DNA of 64,000 nucleotides. Origin: Prochlorococcus sp. AG-347-J14. GTDB taxonomy: Bacteria; Cyanobacteriota; Cyanobacteriia; PCC-6307; Cyanobiaceae. The position numbers were made by a program, and so were the translations under genes. The stretch is taken from positions 42,849 through 106,848 of the forward strand of contig QCBU01000005.1 of NCBI GenBank assembly GCA_003281505.1, written 5' to 3'. The notes under the pieces are model-generated. The model was not told the DNA's origin. It did not search any database and was given only the letters and a program-made list of their open reading frames with translations. This document shows positions 19,715-29,175 of the stretch, one piece after another; position 1 is the stretch's first letter, and each line of letters starts with the position of its first letter.

Positions 19715-20956
19715 CTATTTATATTTGTCAATTTCCAAATATCTTAATCTTTTGATTTCCTTTCCCATCTCCTTCCCTGGGCCCCATCCTTCTTTTTTTA
19801 ATGTTTCTCCATCTTTTTTTGATTTTATGAATTTGTAAATAAATAACCACTTAAACAATTTACGCCAGTATGGTACTCCATCACAAATTAATAATTTGAC
19901 TGTCTCATCATTAAGGTTTCTGTTCTCAATAAATTCTGTCCAATTTGATGGAGAAAAATGATTGAAATTTTTTTGGTTTGTATTTAATGCCTTTTTGATA
20001 TTTTTATAATCTTCTAATATTTTTATCTCACTATTATTTACCAAAAATCTTTGACATGATTTTTCAAAATCTTCTGAATCTTTTAATAAGTAAAGCATAT
20101 GATTTCCCTTTAACTTCTTAATCCAATTTAGTCCTCTTAAAAATCTTTTATCGACTTTAATGTTTTCATTTAAGATTGAGATAATTTCCCATTTATGAAT
20201 TATCGAAATTACATTAGTCAAATTATCGTGTTTGCATATTTCAGCAAGTTCCATCCTTATTCGTATGCCTAGTGCAGGAGGGTAAATCATTTTCTGATGA
20301 GTTTCTGAACTTTCCCATGGCCATTGTCTAACTGTTTCTTGAGATTGTTTGAGGGAATTATTTGAAATATTGAAATCTAACCTTGAAGCATATTTTGCAC
20401 ATCTAATTAATCTACTTGGATCATCTGAAATACTATTACTGTGAAGTAAGTTCAATCTTTTACTTTTTATATCAGAAATTCCTCCATAAAGATCATAGAT
20501 TTTTTTTGTCGAAACTTCGAAGGCTATTGAATTTATAGTGAAATCTCTCCTCTTGAGATCCTCCTCAATAGTACTTTTATTTACTGTGGGATTTAGGCCT
20601 GGAGCAGAATAAATTTCTTTTCTTGCAGAAGCAATATCTATCTTATAGTCATTAATATTTATTTCTACAGTGTTGTATAAATTAAATTCCTTGATTAAAC
20701 ATAAATCTACATTTACAGTATTTTTTTTTATAAATTTTGCAAGAGAAATAGAGGATCCTTCAATAACTAGATCAATATCTACAGGTTTAGAAAACGATTT
20801 TTTGTGGAATTTGCTAATTAATAAATCTCTTAAATAACCGCCAACAAAAGCTACTTTAGTATTGTTATTAGATTCTATGTATTTTTCAATTAGGTTATAT
20901 AGATTAAATGGAGTTTTGATTAATTCCCCTTCGATGTAATTAGAGATATCGTTCAT
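19715..20956 (-). CDS. cca: CCA tRNA nucleotidyltransferase / poly(A) polymerase family
   Basis: Adds or repairs the 3' CCA of tRNAs. The class II nucleotidyltransferase head is visible: GGYLRDLLI at residues 39-47, then the metal-binding D60-x-D62 in VDIDLVIEG, and RRDFTINSIAF about residue 135. RLIRCAKYASRL marks the tRNA-binding domain. The 413 residues fit the cyanobacterial enzymes, where A-adding and CC-adding activities can be split between two proteins; which one this is cannot be decided here. It lies 5 bases after the uvrD-like gene on the same strand and converges with selD. Confidence 0.9.
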   Translation of the reverse strand: MNDISNYIEGELIKTPFNLYNLIEKYIESNNNTKVAFVGGYLRDLLISKFHKKSFSKPVDIDLVIEGSSISLAKFIKKNTVNVDLCLIKEFNLYNTVEININDYKIDIASARKEIYSAPGLNPTVNKSTIEEDLKRRDFTINSIAFEVSTKKIYDLYGGISDIKSKRLNLLHSNSISDDPSRLIRCAKYASRLDFNISNNSLKQSQETVRQWPWESSETHQKMIYPPALGIRIRMELAEICKHDNLTNVISIIHKWEIISILNENIKVDKRFLRGLNWIKKLKGNHMLYLLKDSEDFEKSCQRFLVNNSEIKILEDYKNIKKALNTNQKNFNHFSPSNWTEFIENRNLNDETVKLLICDGVPYWRKLFKWLFIYKFIKSKKDGETLKKEGWGPGKEMGKEIKRLRYLEIDKYK

Positions 20957-20961
20957 GAGTT

Positions 20962-23370
20962 TTAACTTACATAACGAATTGGAGCTAATCTGGGATCTAG
21001 AATTTTACTACCTTTATCACCAAATTTTACTGCTAAAGATATTTTTTCCCCACTCCCAAAAATATGTATGATTTCACCTTTCCCAAACTTTGAGTGAATT
21101 AGCATATCTCCAACTATCCAGCTTTTCCCTTTACTGGGACCTGAATATAATTTCCTTACTGCATTTATTGGTTTGTTAACAAATTCATTTGGATTGTTTC
21201 GATCAACTCTAGTTAAACGATCAAGATGCCAATCTCTTCTAATAGAAGCACCACCAGTTTGTGGTAATTCGCCATCCATTAAATCTTCAGGTATTTCCGA
21301 GAGAAATATTGAAGGAATTGTTGCTTCACGCATTCCACCCCATAATCTTCTTTCTCTGGCATGACTTAAGAAAACTCTTTCTTTAGCTCTAGTAATACCT
21401 ACATAGCATAATCTTCTTTCCTCTTCAAGAAGTGAGGGAGTATCTATTGATCTATGGCTAGGGAAGAGACCTTGTTCTAGCCCAGTGATAAAAACATTTT
21501 GAAATTCTAAACCTTTACTATTATGCAGAGTCATCAGAGTTACAGAGTTAGGATTATTTTTTTTCGTATCATTATCAGTTGTTAAGGCTGCTGTAGAAAG
21601 AAATCCCTCTACATCTCCACTTTCTGTTTCTTCTTCATATTGAGTAGCTGCATTAATTAGTTCTTGTAAGTTATTTCTTCTATCTTCAGATTCCTCAGTC
21701 CCACTAGAGAGAAGGTCACTTAAATAACCACTTTTTTCTAATATAAGTTGTAGTAGTTGAGCGGGACCTGAATTTTCTAGGTAACACAGTAGATCATTCA
21801 TAATTTCAGTAAATTTATTAATTCCTTTTGATGATCGGCCTATTGTTTCTTCAAGACTTTGTTTATCATTAAGAACCTCCCATAATGGGATATTTAACCT
21901 ATTAGATAGTTCGTTAAGTTTTTGAATAGTAGTCTTGCCAATCCCTCTTCTAGGAACATTTATGATTCGTAAAAGACTAACGTTATCTGAAGAATTAACC
22001 AGAACTTTCAAATATGCTATTGCATCTTTAATTTCTCTTCTATCATAAAAACGCAATCCTCCAAAAATTGTATAAGGAATGCGCCACCTTACAAGAGATT
22101 CTTCTAATACTCTCGACTGAGCTCTGGTTCTATATAAAATTGCAAAATTTTTCCAAATTGGGTTTTGATTATAGTTATTGAGTGATTTTATTTTATTGGT
22201 AATTGCTTCTGCCTCGGAAATTTCATCATCACAGCTGAGTAACGTTAAAAGTTCCCCTTTTTCTTTGGTAGCCTTTAAAACTTTGTCAATTCTTTCAGAG
22301 TTGTTTTCAATTAGTGAGTTTGCAGCATCAAGGATATTGGAAGATGACCTATAATTTTCTTCTAATTTAATTAAAGATGATTTTGTATCGTCGTTGATTG
22401 AAGTTTTAAAATCTTCTTGAAAACCAATTAAAATTCTGAAGTCAGCTGCTCTGAAACTATAAATACTTTGATCAGCATCCCCAACTACAAAAATTGACCG
22501 ATCTTCCCAATTGAAGAATTTTTTTGGTTCAGTATTTCCAGCCGTAATTAATTTTATAAGTTCATATTGTGTTCTATTTGTATCTTGATATTCGTCAACT
22601 AAAATATGTTTAAATCTTTTGTGCCAGTAATCTCTGACTATATCATTTTGCCTCAATAAGAAAACGGGCAAAAGTAGAAGATCATCAAAGTCTAAAGAAT
22701 TATTTTTTGAGAGCGAAATCCTATATCTCTTGTAGGCTTCTGCAACTGTTTTATCAAAATTATTATCTGCTTTTTCTAAAAGATCATTAGAAGTTAAGCA
22801 TTGATTTTTAGCATTACTTATTAATCTTTTAATCTTTTTGGGATCATATCTTTTTGGATCAAGATTCATATCTTGACTAATAATTTCTTTTACTAATGTT
22901 TGAGAATCTGTTTCATCATAAATTGAAAATTGCCTTGTCCATTTTAGGCCCTCTGGATCAGTATATTTTTCAATATCGTATCTCAGAAGTCTTGAAAATA
23001 AGGAATGGAAAGTACCGATCCAAAGGTTCTGAAGCCTCTCTTGGTGAACGTTTGATCTTAATTGATTTTGATCAATTTCTTTGAGAGTTGTCCAAGGCTG
23101 ACCAAATTGATTAAAAGCTAATTCTTGGGCTAGAAGAACCTCTAATCTTGCTTTCATTTCTTTAGCAGCTTTGTTAGTGAAAGTGACCGCGAGAATGTTA
23201 TAGGGGTCTATAGAGTTACCTTCAATAAGGTTTGCAATTCTGTGAGTAAGAGCCTTAGTTTTTCCGCTACCTGCACCTGCTACAACTAATAGTGGTCCAT
23301 AAACATGTTTTACTGCTTGAAGTTGTTGATTGTTTAGGGACTTAAAAAGGAAATTGTTGGTTTGAGGCAC
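20962..23370 (-). CDS. UvrD/PcrA-type ATP-dependent DNA helicase
   Basis: An 802-residue superfamily 1A helicase that unwinds DNA 3' to 5' in nucleotide-excision and mismatch repair and clears replication blocks. Walker A is AGAGSGKT at residues 31-38. Other helicase motifs are LAVTFTNKAAKEMK, the DEYQDTNRTQYEL Walker B/II region, GDADQSIYSFRAAD, LEENYRSS and VTLMTLHNSKGLEF. The C-terminal 70 residues form the Tudor-like domain (MLIHSKFGKGEIIHIFGSGEK) that contacts RNA polymerase in PcrA/UvrD. The gene is full length. It precedes cca with a 5-base gap. Confidence 0.95.
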   Translation of the reverse strand: MPQTNNFLFKSLNNQQLQAVKHVYGPLLVVAGAGSGKTKALTHRIANLIEGNSIDPYNILAVTFTNKAAKEMKARLEVLLAQELAFNQFGQPWTTLKEIDQNQLRSNVHQERLQNLWIGTFHSLFSRLLRYDIEKYTDPEGLKWTRQFSIYDETDSQTLVKEIISQDMNLDPKRYDPKKIKRLISNAKNQCLTSNDLLEKADNNFDKTVAEAYKRYRISLSKNNSLDFDDLLLLPVFLLRQNDIVRDYWHKRFKHILVDEYQDTNRTQYELIKLITAGNTEPKKFFNWEDRSIFVVGDADQSIYSFRAADFRILIGFQEDFKTSINDDTKSSLIKLEENYRSSSNILDAANSLIENNSERIDKVLKATKEKGELLTLLSCDDEISEAEAITNKIKSLNNYNQNPIWKNFAILYRTRAQSRVLEESLVRWRIPYTIFGGLRFYDRREIKDAIAYLKVLVNSSDNVSLLRIINVPRRGIGKTTIQKLNELSNRLNIPLWEVLNDKQSLEETIGRSSKGINKFTEIMNDLLCYLENSGPAQLLQLILEKSGYLSDLLSSGTEESEDRRNNLQELINAATQYEEETESGDVEGFLSTAALTTDNDTKKNNPNSVTLMTLHNSKGLEFQNVFITGLEQGLFPSHRSIDTPSLLEEERRLCYVGITRAKERVFLSHARERRLWGGMREATIPSIFLSEIPEDLMDGELPQTGGASIRRDWHLDRLTRVDRNNPNEFVNKPINAVRKLYSGPSKGKSWIVGDMLIHSKFGKGEIIHIFGSGEKISLAVKFGDKGSKILDPRLAPIRYVS

Positions 23371-23392
23371 TTTTAGAAGGGTTTTTCAAAAA

Positions 23393-23599
23393 TCAGACTT
23401 TACTATGAGATTCAGATTCCGTTTCTAGATCTTCTAACGCTTTTTTTAAATTTATAAGTTCATTATTGTTGTTAATTATTTCTTCAAATTTATTTTGAGG
23501 CATCTTTAATTTCATACTTCTGTCTAGAATTTCTTTTTCCAATCTTTTTTTATATGAGGAAATAAGTTTCTTTGATAATTTTAAATCTTGTTGATCCAA
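23393..23599 (-). CDS. Small hypothetical coiled-coil protein
   Basis: A 68-residue highly charged protein, mostly predicted helix, with heptad-like spacing of L and I from residue 7 to 60. No domain is recognised. It lies 22 bases upstream of the uvrD-like gene on the same strand and could be its leader cistron. Two thirds of residues are K, E, L, N or S. It is conserved-looking in composition but function is unknown. Confidence 0.55.
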   Translation of the reverse strand: MDQQDLKLSKKLISSYKKRLEKEILDRSMKLKMPQNKFEEIINNNNELINLKKALEDLETESESHSKV

Positions 23600-23777
23600 A
23601 ACTTTATTGAAATTGTAGTTTTATATTAGCGGAAAAAAATTTTTTATTTGAATTATTTTAACTATCACTTTGGAATGAAGTTATTAATTAAGAAGCGTTG
23701 CGTTAAATTTGAAATTGTATTGTTTTTGCTAGCTTTGTATTAATCTTAAGATCGGCCTTTAAATTTTTACTTCAGGA

Positions 23778-24290
23778 ATGTCAGTTTCAAAGAATAATCA
23801 ACTATTGTCAGCCGATAAGAAATTAAATGATTTAAGCAATATAAAAGAATTTATTAATAGTGCAAACTCAAGATTAGATGCAATAACCTCAATAACCAAT
23901 AATTCACATGCAATCGCAGCAGACGCTGTAACAGCAATGATTTGCGAAAATCAAGATTCACTTAATTCAAAAATATCTATAAATACAACTAACAAGATGT
24001 CCGTTTGTTTAAGAGATGGAGAAATAATCCTAAGGATTGTTGCTTATCTTTTAATTTCTAATGACGAATCAGTTTTAGAAAAAAATTGTTTGAAGGATCT
24101 AAAAAATACTTATCTTGCTCTTGGGGTACCTTTAAGAAATGCAAGAAGGGTTTTTGAATTAATGCGAGATGCAACTATTTCTGATTTGAATTCAACATTT
24201 AATAATAAGCCTGGAAACAAAGGCTTTCTTCCTAAATTAATATCTGAAACAGAGTTTCAATTTGAAAGGATAATTAATCTTTTAAACTAG
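23778..24290 (+). CDS. cpeB: Phycoerythrin beta subunit, degenerate (class III, high-light type)
   Basis: A 170-residue phycobiliprotein. The core chromophore motif is recognisable as [16 protein letters not shown], with C77 at the canonical beta-82 position. C56 in AMICENQ aligns with beta-50, but its partner C61 of normal phycoerythrins and the C-terminal beta-165 cysteine are absent, so probably one phycoerythrobilin is attached. [16 protein letters not shown] replaces the usual conserved helix. No cpeA lies nearby. This pattern is known from high-light Prochlorococcus, where phycoerythrin is a trace pigment and has been proposed to act as a sensor rather than an antenna. The lyase gene converges at the 3' end with a 17-base overlap. 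Confidence 0.93.
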   Translation: MSVSKNNQLLSADKKLNDLSNIKEFINSANSRLDAITSITNNSHAIAADAVTAMICENQDSLNSKISINTTNKMSVCLRDGEIILRIVAYLLISNDESVLEKNCLKDLKNTYLALGVPLRNARRVFELMRDATISDLNSTFNNKPGNKGFLPKLISETEFQFERIINLLN

Positions 24291-24825
24291 CTAAATTCCT
24301 TATCTCTGAAGTATGAGAAGTCTGTATAATTGAGTTATTTTCTAGATTTCTAATAGTAGAAAATCTTGATCTTACATGAGCGGATAAAAAGGAAATTCTT
24401 TCTTCGGAAACTGTTGCTTTATAAATAGTTTTAATGTGTAAATTATTTTGTTCATCAACAAAATAATTGGATGATGAAATAAAGGATTCTGTATAACCTT
24501 TATTTCTTAAAACAATTCCTGAATTTTCATCTTTGGGTAAAAAAATCAGAATAGTTTCATCTCCCTCACAGATATCATCATTGTCCCAATCACTAATAGC
24601 TTGCCAGTTTATAGAAATGGCTATGCTCTCTAGGTTTAAACTAAATTTATTATTTTTAAAAATTTCAACAACTTTTTTAATTTTTTTGTTGATATGTTTT
24701 ATATATATCTTACTAGTCGAGTTTTCAAATTCCTGAAAAGCTAAAGTGTGAGTACTTCTAATAGATTTCCACTCTCCTATACTTTTATCAATGAATTGAT
24801 TAATTATCGTTAGATTCTTCGCCAA
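24274..24825 (-). CDS. cpeS: Phycobiliprotein lyase, CpcS/CpeS family
   Basis: A 183-residue lipocalin-fold lyase that attaches phycoerythrobilin to the beta-82 type cysteine. The N-terminal [20 protein letters not shown] and the central [18 protein letters not shown] are CpeS-like, and [24 protein letters not shown] is the C-terminal barrel signature. Its only plausible client here is the convergent cpeB, whose retained C77 is exactly the CpeS target. The start ATG at 24825 lies inside a 59-codon upstream gene, so translation is likely coupled. Confidence 0.88.
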   Translation of the reverse strand: MAKNLTIINQFIDKSIGEWKSIRSTHTLAFQEFENSTSKIYIKHINKKIKKVVEIFKNNKFSLNLESIAISINWQAISDWDNDDICEGDETILIFLPKDENSGIVLRNKGYTESFISSSNYFVDEQNNLHIKTIYKATVSEERISFLSAHVRSRFSTIRNLENNSIIQTSHTSEIRNLASLKD

Positions 24826-24979
24826 GTTTATCTTCTACGGAATGATTTTCTGCTTTTTGTATCATTCTAACCATTGAATCCACCATTAATCTCTTTGCAG
24901 AAGTTACTTTTAATCCAGAAGGAGTAGTTGATATTTGTTCTCCAGGGCGATCATATGAAGTTGGTCTAAATGGAGTCAT
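24800..24979 (-). CDS. Small protein of the phycoerythrin remnant cluster
   Basis: A 59-residue open frame that starts with ATG at 24979 and ends 26 bases inside cpeS. It begins [15 protein letters not shown], has a helical basic centre ([18 protein letters not shown]) and an acidic tail. No domain is recognised. The overlap with cpeS and absence of other space argue that it is a real first cistron of the cpeS unit. It may influence lyase translation or act with the pigment protein; that is inference from position only. Confidence 0.65.
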   Translation of the reverse strand: MTPFRPTSYDRPGEQISTTPSGLKVTSAKRLMVDSMVRMIQKAENHSVEDKLGEESNDN

Positions 24980-25095
24980 CTAATAACTTTAAAATTAATC
25001 GATCTCTATTCTTGCATAAACCATTATTTATATAGTTATTGTTTGCGAAAATGTCATATCTTTCTTCTTTGATTACAGAATTATCAAATGTTTTG

Positions 25096-25731
25096 TTATT
25101 TAGGTATTTTATTTTTTGCCAATCCTGAAATAGTCGCTAAAGCAAACATTCCCAATAGAGCAATCCCTAGAAATAATCCTGCTCCCTGGCTAACTCCAGC
25201 TCCTACTGCTACTAGTATAGAGTCACTTATTAGAAGGCTTATTAATAATGCAGGAGTAAATATTTTCCAGCGAGTTCCTCCAATACCAATTGCGTAGCTT
25301 AGAAAATCAAAAAGGCCAGTCATTAGTAGACCTGTCATAAGAAAGAAATTTTCTTCTAGCTGGTTTTGATTAAAACTTTCAATCTTTTGCATTGCTTTTG
25401 GGCCTACTAATTTACGAACAGGAACCCGACCATAATTTCTCGCAATAAAGAAAGCAGCTTGGCAAAAAACGATATCAGAAAAGATTATAGTCATGTAACC
25501 TTTTTGAAATCCTAGTAATGAACCAGCTAGCAAAGAATAAGCAGAACTTGGAAGGGCAGGTAAAATAATACTTACTCCTCTAAGGATGAATATTCCAAAA
25601 GGAGCCCAAATCCCCATACTTTCTATTTTGTTCCTTAAAGGTTCAATCCCATAATTTTGGATTAAATAAATCAATACAACAAATATTGCAATGAAAAAAA
25701 CTACTGAGAGAAATTTCTGTATCTTATTCAT
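25096..25731 (-). CDS. TVP38/TMEM64 (DedA-like) membrane protein
   Basis: A 211-residue integral membrane protein of the VTT/SNARE-associated family. The typical reentrant motif is visible around residues 48-95 (ILRGVSIILPALPSSAY and LLGFQKGYMTIIFSDIVF), with basic FIARNYGRVPVRKLVG after it, and later LTGLFDFLSYAIG. Related DedA proteins act as lipid scramblases or in polyprenyl-phosphate recycling, but the substrate is unknown here. About five membrane spans are predicted. It stands alone, flanked by intergenic DNA on both sides. Confidence 0.85.
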   Translation of the reverse strand: MNKIQKFLSVVFFIAIFVVLIYLIQNYGIEPLRNKIESMGIWAPFGIFILRGVSIILPALPSSAYSLLAGSLLGFQKGYMTIIFSDIVFCQAAFFIARNYGRVPVRKLVGPKAMQKIESFNQNQLEENFFLMTGLLMTGLFDFLSYAIGIGGTRWKIFTPALLISLLISDSILVAVGAGVSQGAGLFLGIALLGMFALATISGLAKNKIPK

Positions 25732-25883
25732 TATTTTTCTAATAAATTTATTGGAAGTAAATCCATAATTTTAATATTTGATTCTATCTATAATAGAAAT
25801 ACTAATCAATAAAATTTTTTACAAATTTTTAATCTAATATTTCCCCCCTCCCCAAAAAAGATTTTTGTATTCCATATATAATC

Positions 25884-26303
25884 ATGATTGATTCTAAGAA
25901 TAAATTCAATTCAAAATTTTTTAGAAATATCATTTATTTAGCCCTTTCGATTATTGTTTCCTTTTGTATTTCAATAAAAAAATCAGATGCTTTGCCTCAT
26001 GAATGGGTTGTAGTCCCTAAAAGTGAATATGGAGAACAGTTATGGGATAAGCAAAGTATAAAAAGGAATGAAGACGGGTCTGTGAGAATACTGAGTAAAT
26101 TTATTCCAAAAACAAAAAGTGAAATTACAAAAGATATTCTTTATACAATGGATATAAATTGTTTTGAAAAATCATTCAGAGATGTTGATGTCGCTACAGA
26201 TGAAGTAAATAGTAATTTCAATGATTTCGCTGATTGGCAAGATCCAAATGGAGATGAGCTAATTTTGGGTGTGATTAGTCAAGTCTGCAGATTGGAAAAC
26301 TAA
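25884..26303 (+). CDS. Secreted hypothetical protein
   Basis: A 139-residue protein with an N-terminal signal or anchor (hydrophobic residues 17-34, then DALPHEW suggesting cleavage after ALA-like DAL). The remainder is a small soluble domain with two cysteines, C110-region ILYTMDINCFEK and the C-terminal SQVCRLEN, which could form a disulfide. The pattern WVVVPKSEYGEQLWD is seen in several marine picocyanobacterial periplasmic proteins, but I do not recognise a named domain. It may be located in the periplasm or thylakoid lumen. Confidence 0.6.
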   Translation: MIDSKNKFNSKFFRNIIYLALSIIVSFCISIKKSDALPHEWVVVPKSEYGEQLWDKQSIKRNEDGSVRILSKFIPKTKSEITKDILYTMDINCFEKSFRDVDVATDEVNSNFNDFADWQDPNGDELILGVISQVCRLEN

Positions 26304-26360
26304 AAATTTAAAATTTTAGAAATAAAATAAAAATTAAGTTTAAACATTTCTATAAAATAT

Positions 26361-26387
26361 AAAACCCCTTCATTGAAGGGGTTTTAA
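26361..26387. terminator. Bidirectional Rho-independent terminator
   Basis: The sequence has an 8-bp stem CCCCTTCA / TGAAGGGG with a short loop and A-run and T-run on the two sides. It ends transcription of the tRNA-Phe gene on the minus strand and can also act on the secreted-protein gene reading from the left. Confidence 0.85.
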
Positions 26388-26390
26388 AGG

Positions 26391-26463
26391 TGCCAGGACC
26401 CAGATTTGAACTGGGGACACGGCGATTTTCAGTCGCCTGCTCTACCAACTGAGCTATCCCGGC
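26391..26463 (-). tRNA. tRNA-Phe(GAA)
   Basis: A 73-base cloverleaf on the minus strand. The acceptor stem GCCGGGA pairs with TCCTGGC with one G-T pair. The D arm is AGCTCAGTTGGTAGAGC, the anticodon loop CTGAAAA gives GAA, and the T arm is CCCAGTTCAAATCTGGG. CCA is not encoded. A terminator follows immediately downstream. Confidence 0.96.
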
Positions 26464-26555
26464 TCTAACCTATATACTCTAAATTAAGATGTGTAGTTTG
26501 TGAAACCCTTTTAATTAAAAATTTTATATCTTCATCAAATATCCAAAAAAAACTT

Positions 26556-27785
26556 TTATTTTGAATTAATCGCTAACAAAGCAGTACCAAATGAAGTGGT
26601 TTTTTTACATGAAACTATTGGTATATTGATAATTTTTTCTCTTATTTTTCTCCATTGAGGGTTTTTTGAGCCTCCACCAATAGTAATAATTTTTTTTGGA
26701 AGTGAACCTGTTAGTTCTCGTAGTTTTTCCCATCCTTTCAATTCAATTTCAGCTAGTCCCTCGAATAATGCATGTAAATAAAGTGAGTCGCTTACTGGCC
26801 TTGGGCCAAGTATCGGCTCTAAATTAGAATTATTAACAGGAAATCTCTCTCCTTTACTATTAAGAGGTAAAAGATTTAAAGAAGTGTTTTTTGATGGATT
26901 TATTTGTCGACTGAGCTCTTTTATTTCTAAATCAGAAAAAAACTGAGACAAGATACCGCATCCTGCGTTTGATGCTCCTCCACATATCCAGTCGCCGTTT
27001 ACTCTATGGTTTGTAATCCCCTTTTTTTTTATAGGGTTATCAATAACTTTTTTAATAACAATAGTTGTTCCTAAAACTGTGAGACCATCTTCTTTACCTA
27101 AACCTGCAGCTATTAAACTTGCATTAGAGTCAGTCGTGCCTGAGATTAATTTTAATTTCTTATTCAATTTAAATCTCTCTGCTAAATCAATATTCACTTG
27201 TCCAATAATTTTTCCACTTTTTATTATTTGAGGTAGACATTTTTGCCATGAAGTATTGAGATAGCTTTTTGGCCAGGATTCTTTTTTTAGATCCCAACCA
27301 AGTTTTAGATTATTACCTTCTTCTCCATGAGTCCAATCTTTTAAAAACCAACCAGTGATCCAATCAGATTGATGTCGTAAAAGTATATTTGTCCCATATT
27401 GATCTATTAGTTTTAATGCTTTAGCAAGACTACTGTATGGAGTTCGCAGATGATCTTCTTCAGCAGTAAGTGATTCAAGAAGGATTTTATTTCCATTACA
27501 GGCTTGGTCATAAGGTATTGCTTCTCCAATCGGTTCTCCTTGCAAATTTGATGCTGTCAAAGTTCCTGAGGTGCCCGAGATGGCCAGTTTATTAAGGTTA
27601 CTTTTTACCTCAATAGGCAAATTAATTAAGAGATTTTCACAGGAATTGATCCAAGAATTTGGATTTTTAAAGCTGTATGAATAAGGTACTGAATTGGAAT
27701 ATACTAATTTCTTATGAAGATCAATTATTGATATTCTTGCACCACTTGTTCCAAAATCTAACCCTCCATAAAAATTATCAGGCAT
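26556..27785 (-). CDS. FGGY-family carbohydrate kinase
   Basis: A 409-residue sugar kinase with two ribonuclease-H-like ATPase lobes. The N-terminal phosphate motif is GLDFGTSGARISIID, and the second lobe has SGTTDSNASLIAAGLG and ITIGGGSKNPQWRKI. It is shorter than canonical FGGY kinases (about 500 residues) and resembles the cyanobacterial and plant xylulokinase-like enzymes reported to phosphorylate D-ribulose. That assignment is inferred. I place the start at 27785; a frame open further upstream would overlap metK. It follows metK by 11 bases, so it is probably cotranscribed. Confidence 0.85.
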   Translation of the reverse strand: MPDNFYGGLDFGTSGARISIIDLHKKLVYSNSVPYSYSFKNPNSWINSCENLLINLPIEVKSNLNKLAISGTSGTLTASNLQGEPIGEAIPYDQACNGNKILLESLTAEEDHLRTPYSSLAKALKLIDQYGTNILLRHQSDWITGWFLKDWTHGEEGNNLKLGWDLKKESWPKSYLNTSWQKCLPQIIKSGKIIGQVNIDLAERFKLNKKLKLISGTTDSNASLIAAGLGKEDGLTVLGTTIVIKKVIDNPIKKKGITNHRVNGDWICGGASNAGCGILSQFFSDLEIKELSRQINPSKNTSLNLLPLNSKGERFPVNNSNLEPILGPRPVSDSLYLHALFEGLAEIELKGWEKLRELTGSLPKKIITIGGGSKNPQWRKIREKIINIPIVSCKKTTSFGTALLAINSK

Positions 27786-27796
27786 AGAAAAATATT

Positions 27797-29038
27797 TTAT
27801 AAAAAGATTTTGGAAGCCTCTGCTAATTTGGCTGCTTTTTCTTCTACATTTTCCCAAGGGAGCTCAAGATCTCTTCTACCAAAATGCCCATAGGAAGCAG
27901 TCTTTCGAAAAAATACACCTCCCATTTTTTTGGGAAGATTTCTTAAGTTAAATTCTTTTATTATTGCTGCAGGTCTTAAATCAAAGTGCTCTTTAATTAG
28001 CTCAGTCAAATTAGCTTGTGAAATAACACCTGTATCAAAAGTTTCCACGAGAATGGAAATTGGTTTTGCTACTCCAATTGCATAACTTAATTGTACTTCT
28101 GCTTTTTTTGCCAATTTTGCCTTAACTATGCTTTTAGCTACATAACGAGCTGCATAAGCGGCTGATCTATCTACTTTTGTAGGATCTTTACCAGAAAATG
28201 CTCCTCCTCCATGTCTTGCATATCCACCATAAGTATCTACAATAATTTTTCTGCCGGTTAGCCCTGCATCTCCTTGAGGCCCCCCTACGACAAATTTTCC
28301 CGTAGGGTTTACTAGAAATCTTGTCTTGCTGATGTTTGGTTTGATTTCTAAATCTTTAGTTGCAGGAATAACAACATGCGTCCATAAATCTTCTTTTATT
28401 CTTTGACGAATTTCTTCTTCATTTGTTGTTCCATCAATCTCAGGATTATGTTGAGTTGAAATTAAAATCGTATTAATTGAGACTGGCAACCCTTTTTCGT
28501 AATCAATGCTTACTTGAGTTTTACCATCAGGGAGTAGATAATTTAGGACTTTTTCATGCCTCACTTTGGCAAGTTGAATGGCTAATCTATGAGCTAAGCT
28601 AATCGGTAAGGGCATTAATTCAGGAGTCTCATCACATGCATAGCCGAACATTATGCCTTGGTCACCAGCTCCGGTATTATCCTCCAAATCATCATTAACA
28701 TCATCTGCGTCGTTTACTCCTTGTGAAATATCTGGTGATTGCTCATCAAGTGCTACTAAAACAGCACAACTATTTGCGTCAAAACCACCTGCTCTGTAGC
28801 CTTCATATCCAATTTCTTTAATTACATTTCTAACAAGTTTTATGTAATCGACTTTTGCCTTTGAAGTTATTTCTCCAGTAAGCAAACAAAGACCAGTATT
28901 AACTACAGTTTCGCATGCAACTCTGCTTTCTGGATCTTCTGTTAATAGAGCATCTAATACAGCATCACTAATTTGATCACATATTTTGTCAGGATGACCT
29001 TCAGTTACGGATTCCGAAGTGAAAATGAAATCACTCAT
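27797..29038 (-). CDS. metK: S-adenosylmethionine synthetase
   Basis: Makes SAM from methionine and ATP. The 413 residues are full length. Signatures: [19 protein letters not shown] at the N-terminus (ATP site), [15 protein letters not shown] around residue 122 and [21 protein letters not shown] around 250. The C-terminal extension [18 protein letters not shown] is typical. I looked for a SAM riboswitch in the 137-base leader and saw none of the known conserved cores. The downstream gene is the FGGY kinase. Confidence 0.97.
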   Translation of the reverse strand: MSDFIFTSESVTEGHPDKICDQISDAVLDALLTEDPESRVACETVVNTGLCLLTGEITSKAKVDYIKLVRNVIKEIGYEGYRAGGFDANSCAVLVALDEQSPDISQGVNDADDVNDDLEDNTGAGDQGIMFGYACDETPELMPLPISLAHRLAIQLAKVRHEKVLNYLLPDGKTQVSIDYEKGLPVSINTILISTQHNPEIDGTTNEEEIRQRIKEDLWTHVVIPATKDLEIKPNISKTRFLVNPTGKFVVGGPQGDAGLTGRKIIVDTYGGYARHGGGAFSGKDPTKVDRSAAYAARYVAKSIVKAKLAKKAEVQLSYAIGVAKPISILVETFDTGVISQANLTELIKEHFDLRPAAIIKEFNLRNLPKKMGGVFFRKTASYGHFGRRDLELPWENVEEKAAKLAEASKIFL

Positions 29039-29175
29039 TTACAAACAATTTTGAAATTAGTCCTTATCCTAATTTAGACAGTCGTTACAAATCAATTATT
29101 GTAAATTAATAAATACTTGCGCAGGAATAATGAGGGTCAAGCTACGATATTTTTTCACAAAAAAGATAAGTATTT

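Noticed and set aside
29039..29175. Possible SAM riboswitch upstream of metK
   Set aside because: The 137-base leader lacks recognisable cores of SAM-I, SAM-II or SAM-IV type elements.
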